This document shows, piece by piece, positions 46,617 through 59,619 of a stretch of 64,000 nucleotides of DNA. Location of the stretch: assembly GCA_029204045.2 (NCBI GenBank), contig CM055062.1, forward strand, positions 4,572,648-4,636,647, given 5' to 3'. The notes beneath the pieces were generated by a model, which was not told the DNA's origin, did not search any database, and saw only the letters and a list, made by a program, of their open reading frames with translations. Both the position numbers and the translations under genes were made by a program. This DNA comes from Tillandsia leiboldiana (Eukaryota; Streptophyta; Magnoliopsida; Poales; Bromeliaceae). Position 1 is the first letter of the stretch. Each line of letters begins with the position of its first letter.

Positions 46617-47487
46617 GTATCACTTTCAGTTGTTTGAGGAATAATTCCTCATAAAGGAAACCACCAGGTTGTAGGTGAATCAGCGCTGAAGGGAGTGGTC
46701 AAATCGATTTTCGGATTTTGGAAAATCGTTGTTTGTTTATTGGTGATGATAATCCGCCGAATACTTAGATCATAGATAGACAAGAAATTACCATCTAAGT
46801 TTTCATCAATTTGATTCTACAAGAAATAACGAGTTTGAAATCCCTAGAATCAAATTGATCAATATAGACGAAGAAACATAAAATTAATCGTGTTTTCCTT
46901 TCTTCTCTATATGTGTGAATTTTTTATATTTTTTTCGGTTACCCTAGATGTGAAATTAGGATTTATTTATAGGTTAGAAAGCTTTGGAAAGATATAAGCA
47001 TCAAAAACTGACTTAACAAACTTTTTCCCGCACGGCGGTCCGGACTGGATTTGGCTAATCCGGACAGTCGTCCTTTTTCAGCAAATTTTCTGAAAAAATA
47101 GTTCGGGGTCCGGACTGGATGTGGCCTGATTCGGGCTGTTCATGCGATTTCAGCAAACACATAGTTCGGGGTCCGGACTCAAAGGAGGTTGATCCGGACT
47201 GGAAATCCGCAGGAACAAACCCATGTTCGGGGTCCAGACTGGATGGTCCTGATCCGGATCCTGAACACTCAAATTGTCCAGTTTTTTATTTTTAAGCAAT
47301 AAAAAATATTCCAAGTGTTTGTAAACTACAAGAATATATTCGGATCACCAAAATTATTTAGTTAAACGTACCTGATCCTTTTGAATTCATTCTTCTTGAG
47401 ATTGATGTATGTGATCCACAATTCTTCATCTTCAATCTTCAAGACTTAGAACACTTCACGAAATACGCCAAAACAAAATCCTTAACA
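46617..47487 (-). mobile_element. Copia LTR remnant related to 624-1965
   Basis: From about 46720 the order follows the 624-1965 LTR: AAATCGTTGTT, GATGATAATCCGCCGAATAC, CCATCTAAGT, GACGAAGAAACATA, TTCTTCTCTATATGTG, a 61-63-bp TCCGGA minisatellite (47033-47280), CAAGTGTTTGTAAACTACAAG, and the end TACGCC...TTAACA. GTATC occurs at 46617-46621 and 47488-47492 and may be the target duplication, but the left end lacks the TGTTGGG terminus, so that border is unsure. Confidence 0.7.
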
Positions 47488-48760
47488 GTATCTGCGCATC
47501 TCTGTCGAGCTCAATCTGGCTCATGTAGGCTATAGTTCAAATCCACAATCAATCAGATTGACAACGACCAACTCACAACACTAACCCACTGGCTGGAGGT
47601 ACTCAACAGCCGGGACCGTCGTCGATCCAAACGGCTCCCAAAACAGGACATCCAACTCACCACGCTAAACTCACTGGCGGGAGATACTCCACAGCCGCAT
47701 CAACGAAGGGTCCGAAAACCCCGAAAGACTAATACATACAACCCTAATCAAACAAGAATAGACTATAGGGATAGCCTTCCGTTGTTCTCGACCCGAGAAT
47801 GAAAACAACCCTTAGAACCTAGATCACTCAAACCCTCTCGGGTGAAGAAGTTTGTAAGAAAATATGATTTTTATTGCTAAATATCATTTCCACTCAAACC
47901 CTCTCGGGGTGAGGATAAAAATAGCTCACTTTTTAGAAAACGGTCTTGATTTGAGAAAACCACTTTTATAGATTTTAGTTTTTGCGAAAATCGGTTAAAA
48001 ACAAGTTTATTTTTCGAACCCCGAAGGGCTAATGCCATCGCCCAATCAAATAAGAACAGGCTCCGGCGACCCCTAGAAATTCAGAAGGAAAAATATTGGT
48101 TTACTAAAATCATGAGTGTCCAAAAATATTCTGGGTTCAAGGTCCTAATATCACAAGTACACCACGACCACAAACTCGGTGGCGATAACAATTCGGAGAA
48201 TACCCGACGACCAAGAACCACCGTTACCCAAACGGCTCCCAACAATGGCACAACACTAGCCACAGCTACCAGACTCCACTCGGCCACTAGGCACGAGTGT
48301 GACATGCATCCCACACTATCCCGACCGCTCGGCCCACTACCCAGGCGAGAGAAAGCTCTATGTTCAGGAAAAGGAATGCATGGGGTGAAACTTAGAACAT
48401 AAAAGAACCTAACCCAAGTGAGAGTTTTCTAGCAGTCTGGTTGAATACATGCAAACATATGTCCGGGTGCTACTCAAAATCCACAACTCTATCAATAACA
48501 TGATACACAATAATAGGACCTATACTAGCATGCTAAGACCTATCATACTAGAATTAGTAGGAAATCCACGGTTTTGGAGGAAATCAAACCCACTTGGATG
48601 CGTGCGTCGGGCCAGAGTCCAAATGAGCCGAAACTGGACGTGCGCGATCCTCAGGTTCGCACGGTTCTAACGAACAAAAAATCACCCAAAAACTCTTCCC
48701 GGTCGCTGAAATATAAGCCGAACATCGTGGTAAGTCCCAATTACAAAAATATCAACTCCA
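47488..48760 (-). mobile_element. Family B LTR, left fragment
   Basis: It matches the 23490-24390 part of the 22658-25496 LTR: GCGCATCTCTGTCGAGCTCAA, CGGCTCCCAA, CACGAGTGTGACATGCATC, TTTTCTAGCAGTCTGGTTGAA. It stops at CTCCA, where the 48761-58037 element inserted, and continues at 58043. Confidence 0.8.
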
Positions 48761-48853
48761 TGTCACGCCCCGAGTTTTGAAAAGCAGGCTAATTTTTTTT
48801 TTTTTTTTTCTGAAATCAGAGTTTAAATCATTTTAGGCGTGAACAGATCGCCA

Positions 48854-48903
48854 CATGTATAGTAAATTTCTTGTCCATTTGGACAGAGCCTTTCCTATAC
48901 ATG
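48854..48903 (-). other. LTR stem-loop H2, two-tier
   Basis: The outer stem CATGTATAG/CTATACATG is perfect. The inner stem TGTCCA/TGGACA is perfect. It lies about 95 bp from the LTR end. The partner LTR has it at 54066-54115 with a weakened inner stem (TGTCCA/TGGATA). Confidence 0.82.
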
Positions 48904-49102
48904 CACGGCTAAGCACTTACAGCCAATACCAGAGTAGTCTAAACTACGCATACATCATTAATCATTTTACAATATTTTAAAACATAATGCGGAAGATAAA
49001 GTATATTGGTGACATAAGGGTCGGCACTATCGCAACAGCCTCACCAACGTGTCCCGACATCCCAGCACCCGAACGACCTGAAAAATAGTCACCGAGGGGT
49101 GT

Positions 49103-49125
49103 GAGATACATCGACAGTGTATCCC
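49103..49125 (-). other. LTR stem-loop H1
   Basis: GATACA/TGTATC is perfect, loop TCGACAG, followed by CCAGTGGGCA. The partner LTR has it at 54316-54338. Confidence 0.75.
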
Positions 49126-52100
49126 AGTGGGCACGATGAGCCGAGAAATAGCTAATCGTAGCTACTGGATACAATAATCTGCGGATAGTAAATAGATCCA
49201 TAGGTAAAGCTGAATAATCAATAAAGGACTAAAGATAAGTCAAAGATATAACTGAGCAGATATGGGTACAGAATGAATCAGTAAAGCATGCTAGAACACG
49301 GAAATATAAACTATGCATCAATAATGAAAAGTAAGTACCCAATCGATGCCACTATCGGTCACGGGAACCTCAGGCGAAGATATCAAAGCAGAACCAACCA
49401 CAACCATACTGGATTCCACCTAGCCGAGCTGAACAGCAACCCCGTACCATTGATATAGCCGAGAGGATCCTCGTACCTAACGGTACAGCCGAGAGTTTCC
49501 TCATATCGGTACAACCGAGGGGCTCCCAAGACCCAGTGATACAACAAGAGGGGATTGCTCACGGGTCAACCAGACCCTTTACTGGTAAAGAACGCAATGT
49601 GGGGGATCAATCCCACAGCGTATGCGAGTGAACAGCGGGTGCACAACGATCATAATGCTAATGCTCAAGCTCACGGTCCACAGACCAGGTAATCGACAAC
49701 ATGCCGGAAATCCCCACAGGGATGCAATAACTGAAAGCCAATCTGATCTCATCTCATGCAATACTGAATGCAAAGAACAATGACTGTCCGTACAAGAGTA
49801 GTATCCAAGATATACTGAGAAACATAGTAATATCTGATAGCTAGCAAGCGACCAATCAGGTATGGCAAAAGTTCAAGATATACTGAGAATCAAAGTAATT
49901 TATCTGATAGCTAGCTAATGACCAATCAGGCATGGTAAAAGTCCAAAATATAGGCAAGCATGATATAAAAATATAGATATAAGCTGATAATAACCAATCA
50001 ACGGAAAGAATGCTCAAATATAGAATCTGGGCTACCACAAGAACAGGGGTCCGACGAATTAAGGTACCCCAGATGGCCGAAGAGATAAAGCCTGGACCGA
50101 AGATAAACCCACCTGTGTGTAGGCGGACCAACGACTCCAACAGAAGGCTCGTGGGCCGGAGTTAGACTGCAAGCACCTGAATCATGAATACTGATCTGGG
50201 ACGGACTCACGCATTCCCCAAACCACAGACTCACACTATACAGATAGTTTAAACAGGGAACTCCCCTAACCTTTTCAAAATTGCATGTTATATATATATT
50301 AAAACTCACTAATTAAGCCACTTTGCTAAAATCGATGCTCGATCGGAGCCATAATTACTTCAACACTTCCGGAAAGGCTGATTTGGCACCGGAAACCACC
50401 GACTTGAAACGAGAGCCACTGGACCAGCCAGGACAGCGTCGGGAATAACCAGAGACAGGTAACAAGATCCATTCATCATTCTATTACATCAAAGTACGCG
50501 AAACTCGTGCCGGAAGTCGTTAAACCGATAATTTCGTCGATTTACGGTTCATTATCCGATTCCTGCTCAACGAAGACCAACGGACCTCTAACAAAAAGCT
50601 CAGAGATCACGTACACGCTGCCCGAGATAGACCATGAAGTCATATTTGCAATCGAGTCCCTATGGTTCTCTAAATTTGCATAAATACACCCAATTAACCA
50701 TTGTTTCGACTCGATCTCTCAATCCGGGAGGTTTTAATCTACGCCGTAAATTACCGTAGGTAGATCTCGACGCAAGCTAACTCGTGCTCACTGGTTTGAG
50801 TGGACACGAAGCCCGAAAACACAATCGAGCCCATTATCACATAGTTCACAATAGGCTTATATTGCAAATCACCTAACCACTTAATCAAATCCTTAAATAG
50901 CACGAGCACCATGATTAATATGATCTACAGAGTCGAGGGCTCACCTCAGGTGCGACACAGATCGGCCGGAAAGATCGTCGGAGCAAGGTGGTTGAGGCTA
51001 CAATCTTGCTAGAGCTCGGATTGGCCGAGCCTTGCTCAACTTGGGTTCAAGCTGCAACCAAGGGCAAGCAGCAGTTGGAGGAGGTTCACAATGGTGGTTC
51101 AGTCACGACCATACCCAACTCCGGTAGCCCCGTGCGACGGTTGGCCGGAGTAGTGCTTTTGCGGCCACCTTGGGTGCAACATTAGAATATCGGTTTCCTC
51201 ACGTTAGGGTTCACATGCAAATATACGGGAAGCTTAATACCGACTCTTAGAACATACCTGGGTGGTCGGCCGGCGAATAGAGGCGATGGCGGCGGCCGAA
51301 GACGAAGCTCGGCCGAGTTTAAGCCCTCTACTGGCGGATCTTCAACCAATGGATTCTAGGTTCGAGCAAGGGCATAGAACGGTTCCACTTGGTGCTCTGG
51401 AGCTTCCCAAGGGTGTGGCCGGCGGTGTGGGGTAGCGGCGGCACCGGGCGGTGGAGCTCGGCCGTGAGGGAGACAACCCGAGGCTAGGGCATCAACGTAC
51501 AGCCTCGATCTTAAACCGATCACTCTCAAACTTGGAAGAGATCATGCAGTCGACCAGAGGAGTCTTCCCATCGTGACTGATCTCAAATCCAACGGTAGGA
51601 TGGAACCCGCGCACGGATCCGGACAAGACTAGGTTTCCGGCGATAGGTTGTTTCCGCCGGTTAACCGGAGCACGGGAGGGTCTGAGGCTTCACAGAGAGA
51701 TTGCTCTCGACTTCAGAAGAAGACTGAATGGGTTCAAGACCCAACAAAAACGAAGGAAAGACATGATCTCACCTCGTCGGAAAAAGGAAGAAGAATAAGT
51801 CCTCCGCCGGCGGCGCATGGCGGAGCAGGGCGTCGGGAACACCTCGGCTGGGTCTCTCAGGCACAGAGGAGGTCCTAGAAGTGGTCTGGTGAATTATGGA
51901 GTCCTCTCGTTGCTTCTTACTCCAACCCAACCGAGATCAAGGCTTCATCTTTGCTTCTTTGTCTTCTCCGGCGAGGGGAGGCGGCGGACGGCGCCATAAC
52001 CGACGAGGAGGAGGCGGAGTGACACGAAGGGTTTAGGTGAGGCAGCTAGAGAGCTAGGGCTACGGGTTAGGGTTGCAAGAGAACCCTAATGCATGTATAA

Positions 52101-52840
52101 ATGCATATTGCTACAAATGCATTTTGCCCCCCTCAACTCTGGATATTTAGACCTAGGTCCTTCACTGTAGCTTAATTTCACGATTAGGATCCTCTCCAAT
52201 AATTTTCTCGCCATTTGACACATAAAATATAAGGACTCTTTGCAAAATACTGCAACTTTCTGAGTATTTCACGCTTTTTGAGACAGTCGGGTCGCCAAAC
52301 GGAAAAACGGACACCTCCAGGACGTCCGGCTCGACGAAATCTATCGACTAGTGATTTTGCTTCGCTGAATTTGAACTTCAATCATTTTAAAATACATCTT
52401 ATTCGATAAATTATATAGTTCGGCATGCTTTACGATGCTTTAGGCTCGTTAAACGCAAATTTCGTCAGCGCCACTGCGCTCAGAACAACGATGCCATTTA
52501 AATCGACTATCTGGACCGTCCGATTCGGACTCCAGACGGTCGATCGGCCGACGTTGGCCAGCCGGGAATTTAAACAGGGTTACTATTCACAACTTAAGTT
52601 GTGGGCCCACTTCTCTCTTCGAGACGATTCGACCGTCAGATCGAAAATCGGTTTACACCATCTTTAATCAATTCGACGAGACGGTCGCACTGGTGATTTC
52701 AGATTATCGAGATCAGACTCGGATCTATAAGTCGGGGAACCGTGTCCCGAAAACTGTGTAATTTGCACACCGGTACACAACCACTTAAGTTTCTTTTGCA
52801 TTTAAATTTCACGAGTCTTACATCACTTACTACTTAAAAG

Positions 52841-52866
52841 AAGTTTCGTCCCCGAAACTTACAACT
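52841..52866 (-). promoter_or_regulatory. Pre-LTR GGGGACGAAAC block of the family Y element
   Basis: AAGAAGTTTCGTCCCCGAAAC on the plus strand is the inverse of the conserved segment before other LTRs. It marks the 3' end of the interior. Confidence 0.75.
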
Positions 52867-53957
52867 TAGAATCAAACTTACGAAATGCTTATAATAGTTT
52901 ACTCGGACTAGGTTTTGTTGCCCACAAAACTTAACAGGCCGGGTTTGGACATGTCATCCAATTTATAGCTTAACGAGGGTGTTCCCCATCATCGAACTTA
53001 CGCCAATACTCGGGATTTGAGCATCACGCTTGACGGGCCATTAAGTTAGGATGCGGGTTCAACCTATTTACAACGACAATCAATCGCAAGGTACCAACAC
53101 TGTCGGGAAACAACTCCAAAGGCTAACCGTAGGAAGATACACATATAGACCCAATCTTGATATTTCCCTTTACAGGGTGGAGTATTTCCTCAATTCTTTC
53201 GACATGCGTTGTCTGCAGCCAACGTGCTTATAAAAGGAAAAGCGAAATACTATAGATCTGTCACCAACGTCTAGTTGGGGACACGACTTTCATCAGAAGG
53301 TATACCATATACCTTCCAACACATTATTTTATGTTGATAACATGACCTATGTCCACAAAATTCGCGCAAGAGGTAGGGCCAAAACTATATCCAACTGACA
53401 GGGCTTTCATCTGATAAGTATCGTCAGAAATTATTTTATCCAAAGCAACACGATTACTGACCTCTTATTCATCCTGATTTCTATTATCGAGGGAATCATC
53501 AATAGTAGCAGCCACCGATGTAGTTCCGATGATCACGGCTGTGGCAATGGTTGTTATATCATATGACACGGGGACAACTAGAAAATCAACAACTTCCTCG
53601 AGCATCTGGGCTAGTGGTGTGGCCGGAGCAAAAATAGCAGTCATCTGCTGCTGTGCCATCCTTGGCTTTCTCGGCAAAAGCGATGAGCTCCAACCGCAGC
53701 AACCGATCCGAGCCTCTTGGCTCCACTAAAACATCAAGCCTATGGCACGTACCACGCCCGCAGCTAACACTGCACCCACAACAACCCCAAAGCCCAGAGT
53801 GTGTGCGAACACCACTCGTAACCACAACAACGAGACTCAATAGTGCGTAAACACACCCGAGCTTCTAACCACTATACAAATACCACGCGCTCTCATGTAC
53901 GTCACAAGTCATCCTAGGGCTCAATCCTTACCAAATACCTAGGCATCGTGTACCTAT

Positions 53958-53969
53958 GCTCTCATACCA
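53958..53969 (-). promoter_or_regulatory. Primer-binding site, initiator Met tRNA type
   Basis: TGGTATGAGAGC on the minus strand matches TGGTATCAGAGC at 11 of 12 positions. It starts a few bases inside the 5' LTR border. Confidence 0.75.
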
Positions 53970-53976
53970 TAAAATC

Positions 53977-56900
53977 TGTCACGTCCCGAGTTTTGAAAAG
54001 CAGGCTAATTTTTTTTTTTTTTTTAAATCAGAGTTTAAATCATTTTATGCGTGAACAGATCGCCACATGTATAGTAAATTCCCTGTCCATTTGGATAGAG
54101 CCTTTCCTATACATGCACGGCTAAGCATTTACAGCCAATACCAGAGTAGTCTAAACTACGCATACATCATAAATCATTTTACAATATTTTAAAACATAAT
54201 GCAGAAGATAAAGTATACTGGTGACATAAGGGTCGGCACTATCGCAACAGCCTCACCAACGTGTCCCGACATCCCAACACCCGAACGACCTGAAAAATAG
54301 TCACCAAGGGGGTGTGAGATACATCGACAGTGTATCCCAATGGGCACGACGAGCCGAGAAATAGCTAATCGTACCTACTGGATACAATAATCTGCGGATA
54401 GTAAATAGATCCATAGGTAAAGCTGAATAATCAATAAAGGACTAAAGATAAGTCAAAGATATAACTGAGCAGATATGGGTACAGAATGAATCAGTAAAGC
54501 ATGCTAGAACACGGAAATATAAACTATGCATCAATAATGAAAAGCAAGTACCCAATCAATGCCACTATCGGTCACGGGAACCTCAGGCGAAGATATCAAA
54601 GCAGAACCAACCACAACCATACTAGATTCCACCAAGCCGAGCTGAACAGCAACACCATACCATTGATATAGCCGAGAGGATCCTCGTACCTAACGGTACA
54701 GCCGAGAGTTTCCTCATATCGGTACAGCCGAGGGGCTCCCCGTACGCAGTGATACAGCAAGAGGGGATTGCTCACGGGTCAACCAGACCCTTTACCGGTA
54801 AAGAACGCAATGTGAGGGATCAATCCCACAGCGTACGCGAGTGAACAGCAGGTGCACAACGATTATAATGCTAATGCTCAAGCTCACGGTCCACAGACCG
54901 GGTAATCGACAACATGCCGGAAATCCCCACAGGAATGCAATAACTGAAAGCCAATCTGATCTCATCTCATGCAATACTGAATGCAAGGAACAATGACTGT
55001 CTGTACAAGAGTAATATCCAAGATATACTGAGAAACATAGTAATATCTGATAGCTAGCTAGTGACCAATCAGGTATGGCAAAAGTCCAAGAGATACTGAG
55101 AATCAAAGTAATTTATCTGATAGCTAGCTAATGACCAATCAGGCATGGTAAAAGTCCAAGATATAAACAAGCATGATATAAAAATCTCGATATAAGCTGA
55201 TAATAACCAATCAACGGAAAGAATGCTGAAATATAGAATCTGGGCTATCACAAGAACAGGGGTCCGACCAATTAAGGTACCCCAGAGGGCCGAAGAGATA
55301 AAGCCCGAACCGAAGATAAACCCACCTGTGTGTAGGCGACCAACGCCTCCAACAGAAGGCTCGTGAGCCGGAGTCAGACTGCAAGGACGTGAATCATGAA
55401 TACTATTCAGGGACGGACTCACACATTCCCCAAACCACAGACTCACACTATACAGATAGTTTAAACAGGGAACTCCCCTAACCTTTTCAAAATTGCATGT
55501 CATATATATATATTAAAACTCACTAATTAAGCCACTTTGCTAAAATCGATGCTCGATCGGAGAAATAATTACTTCAACACTTTCGGAAAGGCCGATTTGG
55601 CACCGGAAACCACCGACTTGAAACGAGCGCCACTGGACCAGCCAGGACAGCGTCGGGAATAACTAGAGACAGGTAACAAGATCCATTCATCATTCTATTA
55701 CATCGAAGTACGCGAAACTCGCGCCGAAAACCGTTAAACCGATAATTTCGTCGATTTACGGTTCGTTATCCGATTCCTGCTCAACGAAGACCAACGGACC
55801 TCTAACAAAAAGCTCAGAGATCACGTACACGCTGTCCGAGACAGACCATGAAGTCATATTTGCAATCGAGTCCCTATGGTTCTCCAAATTTGCATAAATA
55901 CACCCAATTAACCATTGTTTCGACTCGATCTCCCAATCCGGGAGGTTTTAATCTACGCTGTAAATTACCGTAGGTAGATCTCGACGCAAGTTAACCCATG
56001 CTCACTGGTTTGAGTGGGCACGAAGCCCTAAAACACAATCGAGCCCATGATCACATAGTTCACAATAGGCTTATATTGCAAATCACCTAACCACTTAATC
56101 AAATCCTTTAATAGCATGAGCACCATGATTAATATGATCTACAGAGTCGAGGGCTCACCTCAGGTGCGATGCAGATCGGCCGGAAAGATCGTCGGAGCAA
56201 GGTGGTTGAGGCTACAATCTTGTTAGAGCTCGGATTGGCCGAGCCTTGCTTAACTCGGGTTCAAGCTGCAACCAAGGGCAAGCAGCAGTTGGAGGAGGTT
56301 CACAAAGGTGGTTCAGTCACCACCACACCCAACTCCGGTAGCCCCGTGCGGCGGTTGGACGGAGTAGTGCTTTTGCGGCCACCTTGGGTGCAACATTAGA
56401 AGATCGGTTTCCTCACGTTAGGGTTCACATGCAAATATACGGGAAGCTTACAACCGACTCATAGAACATACCTGGGTGGTCGGCTGGGGACTAGAGGCGA
56501 TGGCGGCGGCCGGAGACGAAGCTCGGCCGAGTTTAAGCCCTCTAATGGCGGATCTTCAACCAATGGATTCTAGGTTCGAGCAAGGGCATAGAACGGTTCC
56601 ACTTAGTGCTCTGGAGCTTTCCAAGGGTGTGGCCGGCGGTGTGGGGTAGCGACGGCACCGGGCAGTGGAGCTCGGCCGTGAGGGAGACAACCTGAGGCTA
56701 GGGCATCAACGTACGGCCTCGATCTTAAGTCGATCACCCTCAAACTTGGAAGAGATCATGCAGTCGACCAGAGGAGTCTTCCCATCGTGAATGATCTCAA
56801 ATCCAACGGTCGGATGGAACCCGCGCACGGATCCGGCCAAGACTAGGTTTCCGGCGATAGGTTGCTCCTGCTGGTTAACCGGAGCACGGGAGGGTCTGAG

Positions 56901-58037
56901 GGTTCACAGAGAGATTGCTCTCGACGTCAGAAGAAGACTGAATGGTTCAAGACCCAACAAAAACGAAGGAAAGACATGATCTCACCTCGTCGAAAAAAGG
57001 GAGAAGAATAAGTCCTCCGCCGGCGGCGCACGGCGGAGCAGGGCGTCGGGAACACCTCTGCTGGGTCTCTCAGGCACAGAGGAGGTCCTAGAAGAGGTCT
57101 GGTGAATTATGGAGTCCTCTCGTTGCTTCCTACTCCAACCCAACCGAGATCAAGGCTTCCTCTTTGCTTCTTTGTCTTCTCTGGCGAGGGGAGGCGGCGG
57201 ACGGCGGCGTAACCGACGAGGAGGAGGCAGAGTGACACGAAGGGTTTAGGTGAGGCGGCTAGAGAGCTAGGGCTACGGGTTAGGGTTGCAAGAGAACCCT
57301 AATGCATGTATATATGCATATTGCTACAAATGCATTTTGCCCCTCTCAACTCTGGATATTTAGACCTAGGTCCTTCACTATAGCTTAATTTCGCGATTAG
57401 GATCCTCTCCAACAATTTTCTCGCCATTTGACACAACAAATATAAGGACTCTTCGCAAAATACTGCAACTTTCCGAGTATTTCACGCTTTTCGAGACAAC
57501 CGGGTCGCCAAACGGAAAAACATACACCACCACGACGTCCGGTTCGACGAAATCTATCGACTAGTGATTTTGCTTTGCTGAATTTAAACTTCAATAATTT
57601 TAAAATACATCTTATTCGATAAATTATATAGTTCGGCACACTTTACGATGCTTTAGGGTCGTCAAACGCAAATTTCATCGACGCCACTACGCTCAGAACA
57701 ACGTTGCCACTTAAATCGTGTATCTGGACCGTCCGATTCGGACTCCAGACGGTCGATCGGCCGACGTTGGCCGGCCGGAAATTTAAATCAGGGTTATTAT
57801 TCACAACTTAAGTTGTGGGCCCCACTTCTCTCTTCGAGACGATTCGACCGTCAGATCGAAAATCGGTTTACACCATCTCTAATCAATTCGACGAGACAGT
57901 CGCACTGGTGATTTCATATTATCGAGATCATACTCGGATCTGTAAGTCGGGGAACCGTGTCCCGAAAACTGTGCAATTTGCACACCGGTACACAACCACT
58001 TAGGTTTCTTTTGCATTTAAATTTCACGAGTCTTACA
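53977..58037 (-). repeat. 5' LTR of the family Y element
   Basis: Plus strand TGTCACGTCCCGAG to CGAGTCTTACA, collinear with 48761-52822. A TATATAC box followed by ATGCATTAGGG lies near 57308-57316 on the minus strand. Frames such as 55069-55503 mirror those in the other LTR and have no domain. Confidence 0.92.
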
Positions 58038-59146
58038 CTCCACACAGTCCAAAGTCTGAAAGATAGCCAAATATCACCTTTGAGATGCCCTTCAAAAATT
58101 TCAAGAAAAATACGGCTGCGATCCTCTCGAAGTGTAGATGGAGATCGAGTCCTGAAACTTCCAATTCTGTGAACAAACGGCCGAGAAAATGTATAAAAAC
58201 TCCCTCGCTGTCCAGAAACTACCACAGAAAAAGAGGGGTCCAAAGACGCGCTGTAAAACCTCATAAAAAGCCAAAACAGAGAGAAGGCGTAAATATCAAA
58301 GTCGAAGGCCCACCTGTCATGAAGATTCTTAGCCAAAAATCAGCAAAAATCTTCAAAGGGTCAGCTCTGGGCAGTCTGCAGAAGAAACATTGACGAAGAA
58401 AACTGTAGTCGAAGGTACGTCAAAGCTCGCGGTGTCGGGGAAGAAGCTGATGAAATGATCTCCAAAATCCTCCAAAATCCCAAGAAGTGAAGAAGACTTG
58501 ATGATCTTTCACTCTATCGAAGCAGGCCCCCAAAAAAATTCCCAAAAGCCCGAAATAGCTGCTCAAAGTGGGCTATTTATAGAGGAAAAACCAAAAGAAA
58601 TCCAATTCGGGTCAAGGGGGGTTTTCGGGCGTCCGGTTCCGAACAATGCTGCGCCCGGGACACGCGGCACTCATCCGAGCAGCGCCCGCTCGGCCCCCGA
58701 AACCACTGGATGTCGCAACGTGTCCCACGCTTGCGCCCCGCGTCCGTGTGGTGGTTGGCTTCGGCCAATTGCTGCGCACCACATGGCATGCGGGGAGCAC
58801 GGCGGGGTGCACGTGGCGTGCGGCATGCCGGATCCGCCGCCCGGCCAATGGGGCGCTGCCATGTGGCTCGCCCCGATGGCAACGGCCCAGCCAATGGTGC
58901 GCTGCCACGTGGCTCCGCCCCACGCTCGCTGGTCCCGGTGCACGCCTCATGGGCCGTGGACCAGCCTGCATCCAAAATGGGTCTAATAGGCCCATTTAGC
59001 CCGAAAATAGTCAATTTTGACTGTTTCCGCACGCTGAATTCGTTTTTGGCGTCCGTTTGACGCACAACGGACTCGGTACACCAAAAATAAGTGTTTTCTC
59101 GCCGGCGACCACACAGTCAAGTCACACGGGGCCTCGGAACACCACA
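58038..59146 (-). mobile_element. Family B LTR, right fragment
   Basis: After the CTCCA duplication the sequence continues the LTR broken at 48760: AAATATCACCTTTGAGATG, CTCCAAAATCC, a TATA box (CTATAAATAGCCC on the minus strand, 58573-58582), a GC-rich part (58620-58960) and the end CTCGGAACACCACA. Long overlapping frames here come from composition. Confidence 0.85.
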
Positions 59147-59384
59147 AACATGAATACTAAGTATAATATTAAAAAATCACAAATTTCATTTCAAGAAAGC
59201 TTAAACATTCTAAATATTTAACAACGTCGATCATTGTTCCCGCTTCCTCATCACAAAAATAAGATGGCAGTTCAAGGATCTTTTAACCTAAAGTATTCCG
59301 GCTCAACTCCTCTTTCTGATATAGTAATTTTTCTAACAATACTAATCATAGCAATCCATCAAATAATATTATTCTATTATCCGA

Positions 59385-59511
59385 CAGTATCTAGCGTATT
59401 TGCTTAAGAGCTTAATATTTGGTATTATCTGAGATTTAAATTAAGTTTGAAGTCTAGTTATTTTATATTTTTAAATTTATTTATACAAAATAAAAAAAAA
59501 AAATCCCCAAT
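59385..59511 (+). mobile_element. Degenerate SINE-like copy
   Basis: GAAGTCTAGTTATTTTATATTT, TTTAAATTTATTTATACAAAATAAA and an A-rich tail match the 3' part of 59938-60100. The promoter half is poor. Confidence 0.35.
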
Positions 59512-59554
59512 AGTATGCAAACTTTCTCTAAATTAATAAAAATATTATATCATT

Positions 59555-59619
<65 letters not shown>

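Larger units (their letters stand above)
48761..52822 (-). repeat. 3' LTR of the family Y element
   Basis: Plus strand TGTCACGCCCCGAG to CGAGTCTTACA. It contains H2 (48854-48903) and H1 (49103-49125), a run of TACAGCCGAGAG-type short repeats near 49450-49530, and GC-rich leader sequence near 50990-52080. It differs from the partner LTR by scattered substitutions and small indels, a few percent by eye. Confidence 0.92.
52823..53976 (-). other. Interior of the family Y element
   Basis: Read on the minus strand, a primer-binding site near 53969-53958 is followed by about 1.1 kb without a pol motif. A 70-codon frame (53677-53465, MPRKPRMAQQQMTAIFAPAT) could be a gag remnant, but I cannot show it. 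The end has TTCGGGGACGAAACTTC, the pre-LTR block shared with 3506-3520. Confidence 0.7.
48761..58037 (-). mobile_element. Complete pol-less gypsy-type element, 9277 bp (family Y)
   Basis: Target duplication CTCCA lies at 48756-48760 and 58038-58042. Two LTRs (48761-52822 and 53977-58037, 4062 and 4061 bp) flank only 1154 bp. The minus-strand order is 5' LTR, primer-binding site (53958-53969), interior, polypurine segment, 3' LTR. No protease, RT or integrase is found, which fits a large non-autonomous derivative (LARD-like). It would depend on a related element for its enzymes. It splits a family B LTR. Confidence 0.92.

Noticed and set aside
49856..50309. Frames of about 100 codons repeated at 55069-55503
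   Set aside because: They lie at the same position in both LTRs of one element, have no domain and are explained by LTR duplication.
52425..52667. 80-codon frame
   Set aside because: Inside an LTR; the partner LTR has it broken, and it shows no domain.
58498..59065. Overlapping 116-162-codon frames on both strands
   Set aside because: GC-rich U3 part of a family B LTR. The same composition effect occurs at 24832-25559.
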